Assembly: GCF_000550805.1 (NCBI RefSeq)
Contig: NZ_CP004353.1
Coordinates: forward strand, 1,116,001 to 1,180,000
DNA length: 64,000 nt
Reading direction: 5' to 3'
From: Corynebacterium vitaeruminis DSM 20294
GTDB taxonomy: Bacteria; Actinomycetota; Actinomycetes; Mycobacteriales; Mycobacteriaceae
Made by a program: the position numbers and the translations under genes. Of the stretch, positions 47,338-54,587 are shown piece after piece (positions within the stretch are counted from its first letter, which is position 1; every line of letters starts with the position of its first letter). Below the pieces are notes generated by a model that saw only the letters and a program-made list of their open reading frames with translations, was not told the origin of the DNA and did not search any database.

Positions 47338-48087
47338 ATGTCACGGATTACCCTTTCTCCCGCCCGCAAGGGCATGGCTATCCTCGGCGCCCTCATCATC
47401 GCCGCCACCTGGCTCTACCTGGTCATCTCCCGGCCCACCGACTGGGAGTCGATCGGGTCCAGCGGGCCAGCGCTCATCACCTTGGGGGGCTACGTCATCG
47501 GCGCGCTCCTGCTGCTCGCGGCGACGCTGCCCGCGCTGCCGCCGCGCACCATCGCCGTCATCCCGCTCGCGCTCGTGCTCAACATCGTCGTCGGCCAGAT
47601 CGTGGGCTCCATCGGCATCCCGCTCTACCTCGACTCCGTGGGCACGGTCCTCATGGCGGCCCTCACCGGGCCCATCGGCGGGCTGGCCACCGGCGCGCTG
47701 AGCTCCGTCGTGTGGGGCCTGTTCAACCCGGCCGCCCTGCCGTTCGCCGCGGTGAGCGCCGCCACCGGCGCGATCTCCGGCTGGATGATCGAGAAGGGCG
47801 CCTTCCGCAACGTCGTCACCGCGATCCTGTCTGGCGCCGTGCTGGGCATCGTCTGCGGCATGCTCGCCGCACCCGTGGCCGCCTTCGTCTACGGCGGCAC
47901 CGCCGGCGTGGGCACCGGCGCCATCGTCTCCGCCTTCCGCGAGATGGGCAACTCGCTGCTCCAGTCCGTGACCCTGCAGTCCTTCATCTCCGACCCGCTG
48001 GACAAGGCGCTGGTGATGTTCCTCGTGTGGGCCACCATCAAGGCGCTCCCGCGCAAAACGGTCGAGGCGCTTCGCCCGCAGGGATAG
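47338..48087 (+). CDS. ECF transporter substrate-binding (S) component
   Basis: Protein of 249 residues with about six membrane helices. The segment YLDSVGTVLMAALTGPIGGLATGALSSVVWG is typical of ECF S components, small membrane proteins that bind vitamins, metals or nucleosides and are driven by a shared T/A module. The dedicated T and A genes follow immediately (three-base gap), so this is a group I-type self-contained transporter. The substrate is not readable; the neighbouring nucleoside hydrolase suggests a nucleoside. Confidence 0.78.
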   Translation: MSRITLSPARKGMAILGALIIAATWLYLVISRPTDWESIGSSGPALITLGGYVIGALLLLAATLPALPPRTIAVIPLALVLNIVVGQIVGSIGIPLYLDSVGTVLMAALTGPIGGLATGALSSVVWGLFNPAALPFAAVSAATGAISGWMIEKGAFRNVVTAILSGAVLGIVCGMLAAPVAAFVYGGTAGVGTGAIVSAFREMGNSLLQSVTLQSFISDPLDKALVMFLVWATIKALPRKTVEALRPQG

Positions 48088-48090
48088 CCC

Positions 48091-48813
48091 TTGACAACGC
48101 CCCAGGCCGATACGACGCCGCAGGTCAATCCGTTTACCGCACTGACCTGCGGCTTTTCGGCGTGGCTACTGGTGCTGGGAATCAACCGCCCGGCAGTGTC
48201 GATCGCGGTGGTGGCGGCGTCCTGGCTGGTGGGCGTGTGGGCGACCCGCCGCGCCGCGGTGGTGCTCAACTCGCTCGCCCTCGGGCTACCCGCGGGCGCG
48301 TCGATGCTCATCGTGCACGCGCCCTTCGGCCAGCACATGATCGCGCCGCTTATCAGCTCCGACGGGCTGGTGATCGCAGGCGAGCTGGCCCTGCGCTTCC
48401 TCGCCCTCATGGCGTCGATCCTGGCGGCCATGTGCTTCTCGCCGATCCCACAGCTAATCAAGGCGATCCAGGGCTCGCGCCTTAACCCGACGATCGGATA
48501 CATCATCGGCGCGTCGCTGCAGTTCCTGCCCCAGGCCCGCCGGGCGGTCCGGACCGTCCGGGAGGCCAGGATCCTGACCGGCGAGCGGGTCAAAGGCCGG
48601 GTGCTCACGAGGCTTGCGATCCCGGTCATGGTGCACACCCTTTCTCTCGGCGCGGACCGCGCCACCGCCGTGGAAGTGGCGGGCGTGGGGCGTCCAGGCA
48701 GGCGAACGGTCCTGCGGCCGGTCTACGACAGTGGGTTGCAGAAGTTGGTGCGGATCGTGGTGCCGGTGGCGTGCGCCGTGGTGGTTATTGCGTGGAAGGT
48801 GGTGGCGAGGTGA
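48091..48813 (+). CDS. ECF transporter transmembrane (T) component
   Basis: Protein of 240 residues with four or five membrane helices followed by two long amphipathic coupling helices: SRLNPTIGYIIGASLQFLPQARRAVRTVREA and DRATAVEVAGVGRPGRRT. The usual AxG/ARG coupling motif appears as VAGVGRPG. It starts with TTG three bases after the S gene, and its stop overlaps the GTG of the A gene, so the three are translated together. Confidence 0.8.
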   Translation: MTTPQADTTPQVNPFTALTCGFSAWLLVLGINRPAVSIAVVAASWLVGVWATRRAAVVLNSLALGLPAGASMLIVHAPFGQHMIAPLISSDGLVIAGELALRFLALMASILAAMCFSPIPQLIKAIQGSRLNPTIGYIIGASLQFLPQARRAVRTVREARILTGERVKGRVLTRLAIPVMVHTLSLGADRATAVEVAGVGRPGRRTVLRPVYDSGLQKLVRIVVPVACAVVVIAWKVVAR

Positions 48814-49994
48814 GCTCCCCCTCCGATACCTCCGCGGTGGACTTCTTCCCGACGCGGCGCACCATCGTAGTGGGGCCCTCCGGCTCGGGGCTGAGCAGGC
48901 TAGGCGAGCGGGTCTACCGCACGACCGAGGGCGCGGCCATGGTCAGCCAGGACGCGATCAGCCACATCACCTTCCTGAGGGACACCGTCGTAGAGGAGAT
49001 CGCCTTCGGCCTCGAGCAGCGCGGCATCCCGGTGCCGGAGATGGCCGAGCGCGTGGACGCCCTCGTGGCCCAGCTCGGCCTTGCCGAGGTCGCCGAGCGT
49101 AACCCCGCCGAGCTCTCCGGAGGGCAGACCAAGCGCGTGGCCATCGCCTGCGTGGCGGTGCTCGGCGCTGCCACGCTCGTCCTCGACGATCCGTTCGCCG
49201 GGCTCGACACGGAGTCGAGGCGGCTGGTCGCCCAGCTCCTTCGCGAGTATCCCGGCGCCGTGCTGGTGCTCGCGCACGAGGACCCGTCCGAACTTGGGTC
49301 CGACTTCGAAAGATTCCACCTCAGCGGCGACTCCGTGGGCCCCGGCTTGCCCGAAGCCCGAGCGCTCGCCCTGCCCGGGCGGGTCGCACCCTCCGGCGAG
49401 CGGATCGAATTAGGCACCCTCCGAGGAACTCGAGGGGAAGCCTCCCGGCGGTGGTGGCAGCTTCGAGCCAAGGCACCCAGCCGCTTCGTCACCGCGAAGG
49501 TCACCCTGCGGCCGCGTCGGGGCGCGGTGCTGTGGCTTCGCGGTGATAACGGCGCGGGCAAGACCACGCTGCTGCGGACGATCGTGGGCTTCGAATCCGA
49601 GTACCGCTGCCCGGTGAGTGTGAGCATGCAGTCGCAGCGCGCGAGCGATCAGGTGCTTGGATCGACGGTCGCCGAGCTGCTCCCGGACGTCGAGGCAAGG
49701 GATCGCCTCGGGCTCGACGGCGACACCCACCCACTCGACCTCCCGCAGGCTAAGCTGCGGCTCGCGCAGGTGGCGAGCGTTCTGGGGCAGCGCCGCGAGC
49801 TGGTGCTGCTCGACGAGCCGGACGTGGGGCTCGACCACGCGCACAGGGCGGCCTTCCACCGGCTGGTGGCCGAGGCACTCGATTGCGGGAAAGCAATCAT
49901 CATGACCTGCCACGACCCCGCGGTCATGGAGGAGGTGGCTGCCTACGCTGAGGTGGACGAGGTCGCCCTGCCCTCGCCCTCACGCAGCTCCTAG
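48810..49994 (+). CDS. ECF transporter two-domain ATPase (A component), asymmetric sites
   Basis: Protein of 394 residues with two ABC ATPase domains in one chain. Domain 1 has a broken Walker A (GPSGSGLS; Leu28 replaces the Lys) and Walker B LVLDDP, but a good signature LSGGQTKR (about 102). Domain 2 has a perfect Walker A (GDNGAGKTT, about 245) and LLDEP (about 332), but its signature is LPQAK. Combined across the dimer, one ATP site is fully intact and the other is doubly degraded. The GTG at 48810 overlaps the T-gene stop. The end shares CTAG with the convergent gene. Confidence 0.82.
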   Translation: MSSPSDTSAVDFFPTRRTIVVGPSGSGLSRLGERVYRTTEGAAMVSQDAISHITFLRDTVVEEIAFGLEQRGIPVPEMAERVDALVAQLGLAEVAERNPAELSGGQTKRVAIACVAVLGAATLVLDDPFAGLDTESRRLVAQLLREYPGAVLVLAHEDPSELGSDFERFHLSGDSVGPGLPEARALALPGRVAPSGERIELGTLRGTRGEASRRWWQLRAKAPSRFVTAKVTLRPRRGAVLWLRGDNGAGKTTLLRTIVGFESEYRCPVSVSMQSQRASDQVLGSTVAELLPDVEARDRLGLDGDTHPLDLPQAKLRLAQVASVLGQRRELVLLDEPDVGLDHAHRAAFHRLVAEALDCGKAIIMTCHDPAVMEEVAAYAEVDEVALPSPSRSS

Positions 49995-50500
49995 GCCGCC
50001 TGAGACAGGCCGGTGAACAGCGACGCGGGCGAGCGCAGGGGCTGGAAGCTGCCGTCCACCACCCACACGAAGGTGGGCGCGGTGGGGGAGTCGAACTCGT
50101 GCACGCACTCTCCGTTCTCGGGGCCGACGAGGGAGGCTATCCAACCGGCGGCTAGCTCCGGCGGGACGACGTACCCGGAGGGCATGGAAAGCCGCGCGGT
50201 AACGAGGTAGGCGGGCGTGCGCTGCTCGCCGAAACCACGCATGCGCGCCTGGACGCGGGGACCCACGCGGTGGCGGGTGACGGTGATGGAGAGCGCGTCG
50301 CGCCCGAAAATAGCCGGAAGTGTGTGCGAAGGCGGCCGCCAGCTAGCAGTGGGCCTAGCGAGGGAGCGGGGATGGGCCATGATGGTGCCTACAGCATCGA
50401 GCGCGCTGCGGTGGTGGGTGCGCACGTAGCGGGTAATCTCCGCTGCTGAAGGCAGGGATTCGGCGGACTTGCGGACGGGGAACAACGTAACTTTTTTCAT
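49991..50500 (-). CDS. Uncharacterised 169-residue protein
   Basis: A basic soluble protein of 169 residues (MKKVTLFPVRKSAES...), with no signal peptide, membrane helix or motif that I recognise. The middle (RHRVGPRVQARMRGFGEQRTPAYLVTARLSMPSGYVVP) and end (FDSPTAPTFVWVVDGSFQPL) look like an alpha/beta domain. AAGG lies eight bases before the ATG at 50500. It is divergent from an MFS exporter across a LexA-like site, so it may belong to the SOS response. Its stop overlaps that of the ECF ATPase gene. Confidence 0.6.
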   Translation of the reverse strand: MKKVTLFPVRKSAESLPSAAEITRYVRTHHRSALDAVGTIMAHPRSLARPTASWRPPSHTLPAIFGRDALSITVTRHRVGPRVQARMRGFGEQRTPAYLVTARLSMPSGYVVPPELAAGWIASLVGPENGECVHEFDSPTAPTFVWVVDGSFQPLRSPASLFTGLSQAA

Positions 50501-50521
50501 GGGGGCAACCTTAACTAGTGA

Positions 50522-50550
50522 TTGGGACATCAACGTGCCTCAAGTATAGA
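50522..50550 (+). promoter_or_regulatory. Promoter of the MFS gene
   Basis: TTGGGA (50522-50527) and TATAGA (50545-50550) are exactly 17 bases apart. The -10 is overlapped by the LexA-like box. Confidence 0.6.
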
Positions 50551-50562
50551 ACAGCTGTTCGA
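50547..50562. promoter_or_regulatory. LexA (SOS) box
   Basis: TAGAACAGCTGTTCGA matches the actinobacterial LexA consensus TCGAACANNTGTTCGA at 13 of 14 defined positions and contains a perfect 12-base palindrome. It overlaps the -10 of the MFS promoter and lies 47 bases from the divergent gene's start. Confidence 0.7.
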
Positions 50563-50612
50563 AAATGGGAAGAGTCTTTCGAAAACTAGGTTCGGGTCTA
50601 GGCTTGAGGCTT

Positions 50613-51827
50613 GTGAATACCGTGCGTGATGCGTCCCCAACCGAAGCGAAGATACCTCACGAGGTGTGGGTCCTGGTCTCCGCCGCGTTCATCATCGCCC
50701 TCGGTTACGGCCTCGTCGCGCCGATCATCCCGCAGTTCGCCTCCAGCTTCGGCGTGGGCATGGCCGCGGCCGGCGCCGTCGTCAGCGTCTTTGCAGGCAC
50801 GCGCCTCGTTTTCGCCCCTGCGTCCGGCTCGCTTATCGACGCCTTCGGCTCCCGAAAGGTCTATCTCACCGGGCTCATCACGGTGGCCGTGGCCACGGGC
50901 CTCGTGGCGCTCGCCCAGGAGTACTGGCACATGCTGGCCCTGCGCGCGATCGCGGGCTTCGGTTCGACGATGTTCACCGTCTCCGCCGTGGGGCTGGTCA
51001 TCAGGCTCTCGCCGCCGGAGATCAGGGGCAAGTGCTCCTCGGCCTACGCTTCGGGCTTCCTCTTCGGCAACATCGCGGGCCCGATCCTCGGCGCCGCGCT
51101 CTCGGTGCTGGGGATGCGGTGGCCGTTCGCCATCTACGGGGTGATGGTGGCGTTGGCGGCCTTCGTGGTGTGGTGGCGTATGCCGCGCCAGATCGGGGCA
51201 GTGGCGGCCAAGGGGACGGGACTGCCGGCCCTTACCGCGCGCGAGGCCTTCCGCGACCACGCCTATCGCGCCTCGCTGAGCGGCGGATTCGCCAACGGCT
51301 GGTCCAACTTTGGTGTTCGCGTGGCCACCGTCCCGCTGTTCGCGGCCGCCGCGTTTGAGAACGGCGCGGCCATCGCCGGGCTCGCGATGACCGCCTTCGC
51401 CGCCGGAAACGCCGTGGCCCTGCAGTTCTCCGGCAGGCTCTCGGACCGGGTCGGGCGCAAGCCGCTCATCCTCATCGGGCTCGCCCTCAACGCCGCGTTC
51501 ACCGCGACCTTCGGCTTCTCCCACCACTTCGCCACCCTCATGGCGGTCTCCGTTGGGGCGGGCGTGGGTGCCGGGCTGTTCAACCCCGCGCAGCAGGCCG
51601 TGCTCGCCGACATCGTCGGCCCCGGCCGCTCGGGCGGCAAGGTGGTGGCCACCTACCAGATGGCGCAGGATAGCGGCACGATCCTCGGGCCCATCGTCAT
51701 CGGAACCGTGGCCCACGTGTACGGCTTCGGACCGGCCTTCGCCCTGTGCGCGGCGATCACGCTCGTGGCGTGCCTGCTGTGGGGATTCGGGCGAGAAACC
51801 CTCGCCCTCAAGCAGCTGGCGGGCTAG
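50613..51827 (+). CDS. MFS efflux transporter
   Basis: Protein of 404 residues with twelve membrane helices and the MFS loop motif between helices 2 and 3 (GSLIDAFGSRKV) and again in the second half (GRLSDRVGRKP). The profile (RLVFAPASGSLID; GPILGAALS) is that of drug/proton antiporters of the DHA1 group. The GTG at 50613 has GAGG close by; an ATG at 50565 would add sixteen residues without a ribosome site. An overlapping LexA-like box suggests induction by DNA damage. The stop shares CTAG with hypD. Confidence 0.78.
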   Translation: MNTVRDASPTEAKIPHEVWVLVSAAFIIALGYGLVAPIIPQFASSFGVGMAAAGAVVSVFAGTRLVFAPASGSLIDAFGSRKVYLTGLITVAVATGLVALAQEYWHMLALRAIAGFGSTMFTVSAVGLVIRLSPPEIRGKCSSAYASGFLFGNIAGPILGAALSVLGMRWPFAIYGVMVALAAFVVWWRMPRQIGAVAAKGTGLPALTAREAFRDHAYRASLSGGFANGWSNFGVRVATVPLFAAAAFENGAAIAGLAMTAFAAGNAVALQFSGRLSDRVGRKPLILIGLALNAAFTATFGFSHHFATLMAVSVGAGVGAGLFNPAQQAVLADIVGPGRSGGKVVATYQMAQDSGTILGPIVIGTVAHVYGFGPAFALCAAITLVACLLWGFGRETLALKQLAG

Positions 51828-52963
51828 GTCAGCTGCGCGGTGACCTCGCGGTTGAGCCGCCCGAAGTTGTAGTAGGCCGCACACGCGCCCTCGGGGGAGA
51901 CCATGCAGGTGCCGATGGGGGTGTCCGGCGTGCAGGCGGTGCCGAACACCTTGCACTGCCACGGCTTGATGTGGCCGGTGAGCACCGAGCCGCACTCGCA
52001 GGCGACGGGGTCGGCCACGCGCTTGCCGGGCAGGTCGAAGAGCCGCTCGGCGTCGAAGTCGGCGAACTCCTCGGAGATGCCCATGCCCGAGTTGTCGAGC
52101 CAGCCCAGGCCGCGCCACTCGAAGGTGTCGCGGATGGTGAACACCCGGTCCAGCAGCGCGCGGGCGGCCGGGTTGCCCTGATCGCGCACGACGCGGGCGT
52201 ACTGGTTCTCCACGCGCGCCTTGCCCGCCGCGACGTCCCCGGAGACGAACTGCTCGAGCAGCATCGCGATGCCTTGGAGGATGTCGAGCGGCTCGAAGCC
52301 GCACACGGCCACCGGCAGGTTGAACTCCGCGGGCAAGAACTCGAAGGCTTGGGTTCCCACGACCGTTGCCACGTGGCCCGGGCCGATGAAGCCGTCCACC
52401 TTTGTCTCGCCACCGTCGGCGATCGCTCGCAGCGGCGGCTCGATGGTGACGTGGTTGCTGAACACGCTGAAGTTCTTCAGCCCCTTGTCCTTGGCGTACT
52501 TCAAGGTCACGGCGGTCGAGGGCGCGGTGGTCTCGAAGCCGACGGCGAAGAAGATGACCTTCTTATCCGGGTTCTCCTCGGCGATCTTCAGGGAGTCGAG
52601 CGGGGAGTAGACGAAGCGGATGTCGCTGCCCTGGGCGCGGGCCTGCATGAGGGAGACGTCGGAGCCCGGCACGCGCATCATGTCGCCGAAGGTGGCGAGG
52701 ATGACGTCGGGCTGGGAGGCCAGCCACAGGGCGTCGTCGACGCGCCCCATGGGGATCACGCACACGGGGCAGCCGGGGCCGTGGACCAGGTCGATAGAGT
52801 CGGGCAGGAGGTTTTCCAGCCCGTAGCGGTAGATGGTGTGGGTGTGCCCGCCGCAGATCTCCATGAGCTTGATCGGGTGATCGAGCTGGGTGGCCATCTG
52901 GGAGATGCGCTCGATGAGCTGCTTGGCGGCGTGCGGGTCGCGGAACTCGTCAACGAACTTCAT
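51824..52963 (-). CDS. hypD: Hydrogenase maturation protein HypD
   Basis: Protein of 379 residues that, with HypC, is the scaffold on which the Fe(CN)2CO group of [NiFe]-hydrogenase is built. Conserved CGGHTHTI (Cys near 38), HGPGCPVC (about 61-68) and GFETTAPSTA are present. The C-terminal cysteines (VACECGS... WQCKVFGTACTPD... GTCMVSPEGACAAYYNF) bind a [4Fe-4S] cluster. The ATG at 52963 follows AAAGGACG, 14 bases after hypC. The operon hypC-hypD reads away from hypE. Confidence 0.95.
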   Translation of the reverse strand: MKFVDEFRDPHAAKQLIERISQMATQLDHPIKLMEICGGHTHTIYRYGLENLLPDSIDLVHGPGCPVCVIPMGRVDDALWLASQPDVILATFGDMMRVPGSDVSLMQARAQGSDIRFVYSPLDSLKIAEENPDKKVIFFAVGFETTAPSTAVTLKYAKDKGLKNFSVFSNHVTIEPPLRAIADGGETKVDGFIGPGHVATVVGTQAFEFLPAEFNLPVAVCGFEPLDILQGIAMLLEQFVSGDVAAGKARVENQYARVVRDQGNPAARALLDRVFTIRDTFEWRGLGWLDNSGMGISEEFADFDAERLFDLPGKRVADPVACECGSVLTGHIKPWQCKVFGTACTPDTPIGTCMVSPEGACAAYYNFGRLNREVTAQLT

Positions 52964-52977
52964 GGGGGTGCGTCCTT

Positions 52978-53247
52978 TTATTCGATCTCTGACTCGCTAA
53001 ACGAGGCCAGCTCGCTTTCGAAGGTGTCGCCGCCGAGCTGCTTGATCTGCTGCAGCGTCACCTTCGCCTCCTCCTCGTCGATGGTGCTCAGCGCGAAGCC
53101 GACGTGGACCAACACCCAGTCGCCGACGGCGAGCCCCTCGCCGAGGAGAAGATCAGTGGATACCTTGCGGCTCACGCCGTCGATGCTCACGGTGGCGCGG
53201 GTGGGGTCGGTCACCTCGACCACCTGGGCTGGAACGCCTAGACACAC
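52978..53247 (-). CDS. hypC: Hydrogenase maturation chaperone HypC
   Basis: Protein of 89 residues beginning MCLGVPAQVVEV. The second residue Cys and the CLG(V/I)P start are the essential HypC signature, binding the iron centre and the large-subunit precursor. The HVGFALSTIDEEEA block is also typical. The GTG start at 53247 has AAGGAG nine bases upstream. It is divergent from hypE across 114 bases. Confidence 0.95.
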   Translation of the reverse strand: MCLGVPAQVVEVTDPTRATVSIDGVSRKVSTDLLLGEGLAVGDWVLVHVGFALSTIDEEEAKVTLQQIKQLGGDTFESELASFSESEIE

Positions 53248-53361
53248 GGGCAGTCACTCCTTGGGAATCATGTAGGGAAAACTTTACTCCCATCCCCGGC
53301 GCTGCCCGCGGCAGGCGCTACCATGGGGCGAGAGCAAGCCCCTGAGAAAAGCGAGGAAACG

Positions 53362-54456
53362 GTGGAGCCTAAGAACCGACTCAACGAGGACGTCGACCAG
53401 GTCAACGACACGATCGCGCGGGTGCGTCGCCGCGGGGGCAGGCTCAAGGACCAGCAGGTCACCCTCGCCCACGGGGCCGGCGGCAAGGCGTCGGCAAGCC
53501 TGCTGCAACACGTCTTCTTTGACGAATACGGCAACGACCTGCTCGCCCAGGGCGGCGATTCCACCCTCATGGACCTCGATCTGCAGGGTGGCAAGCTGGC
53601 GTTTTCCACCGATTCCTACGTGGTCAACCCCATCGAGTTCCCAGGCGGCTCGATCGGCGAGCTGGCGATCAACGGCACCGTCAACGACCTCGCGGTGGCG
53701 GGCGCGGTGCCGAAGTACATCTCGGTCGCGTTCATCCTCGAGGAGGGGCTAGACATCGAGACGCTGCGGCGGATCGTGCTGAGGCTCAAGGAGGCCTCGG
53801 ACAAGGCAGGCGTGGCGATCGCGACCGGCGACACCAAAGTGGTGCCCAAGGGCAAGGGCGACAAGCTGTATATCACCACCGCGGGCGTGGGCGTGGTCCC
53901 CGCCGACCGCGTGCCCGGCTTCGCGCGCGTGGCCCCCGGCGACCGCCTGCTCGTCTCCGGCCCCATCGCCGACCACGGCATGTCCGTCATGATGGCCCGC
54001 GGCGACCTCGCCATCGACGCCCCCATCGAGTCGGATTCGCGCGAGGTGGCCTCGCTCGTTGCCGCGCTTCTCGACGCCGTTCCGGATACAAGGTGGATGC
54101 GAGACGCGACCCGCGGGGGAGTCGCCACCGTCATGAACGAGCTCGCGGAGACCACGGGGCTGGGCGTCGTGCTGGAGGACGAGGCCATCCCCGTGCGCCC
54201 CATGACCCGCGCCGCCTGCGACATGCTGGGCATCGACCCGCTCTACGTGGCCAACGAGGGCACCTTCATCGCGGTCGTGCCGGAGGCGCAGGCGGAGGAG
54301 GCGCTGGCCGCGGTGCAGCAGGCGGGCGCCCCCGAGGCGCGGCTCATCGGCCGGATCGTGGAGAAGCCCGAGGCATGCGTGGTGCTGGTGACCGCGTTCG
54401 GCGGCACCCGCATGGTGGACAAGCTGGTGGGCGACCCGCTGCCGCGCATCTGCTAG
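53362..54456 (+). CDS. hypE: Hydrogenase maturation protein HypE
   Basis: Protein of 364 residues that dehydrates the thiocarboxamide on its own C-terminal cysteine to the cyanide ligand. The AIRS/PurM-like fold is shown by LAHGAGGKAS, GGDSTLMD, STDSYVVNPIEFPGG, NDLAVAGAVP and RDATRGGVATVMNE. It ends in the obligatory PRIC. The GTG at 53362 has GAGG six bases upstream and is preferred to an ATG at 53323. The N-terminus carries about 25 extra charged residues before the first conserved block. Confidence 0.94.
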   Translation: MEPKNRLNEDVDQVNDTIARVRRRGGRLKDQQVTLAHGAGGKASASLLQHVFFDEYGNDLLAQGGDSTLMDLDLQGGKLAFSTDSYVVNPIEFPGGSIGELAINGTVNDLAVAGAVPKYISVAFILEEGLDIETLRRIVLRLKEASDKAGVAIATGDTKVVPKGKGDKLYITTAGVGVVPADRVPGFARVAPGDRLLVSGPIADHGMSVMMARGDLAIDAPIESDSREVASLVAALLDAVPDTRWMRDATRGGVATVMNELAETTGLGVVLEDEAIPVRPMTRAACDMLGIDPLYVANEGTFIAVVPEAQAEEALAAVQQAGAPEARLIGRIVEKPEACVVLVTAFGGTRMVDKLVGDPLPRIC

Positions 54457-54484
54457 GCGGTTGGTGGGGTGCTGGGCCGCCGTC

Positions 54485-54570
54485 GGTCGACTTCACTCAC
54501 TAGACTTCACCCGATTTTGGTACCCGCCCGGGGTATGTTTTGGGGTGAAGTCTTTCGAGTGAAGTCGACC
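54485..54570. repeat. 86-base inverted repeat between hypE and hypF
   Basis: GGTCGACTTCACTC (54485-54498) pairs perfectly with GAGTGAAGTCGACC (54557-54570). After a 3x3 internal loop, AGACTTCACCC (54502-54512) pairs with GGGTGAAGTCT (54543-54553). TACCC/GGGTA closes the tip. Almost the entire spacer folds into one hairpin without a clear U-tract. Confidence 0.75.
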
Positions 54571-54587
54571 CCGCGGCAAGCCGCAAG

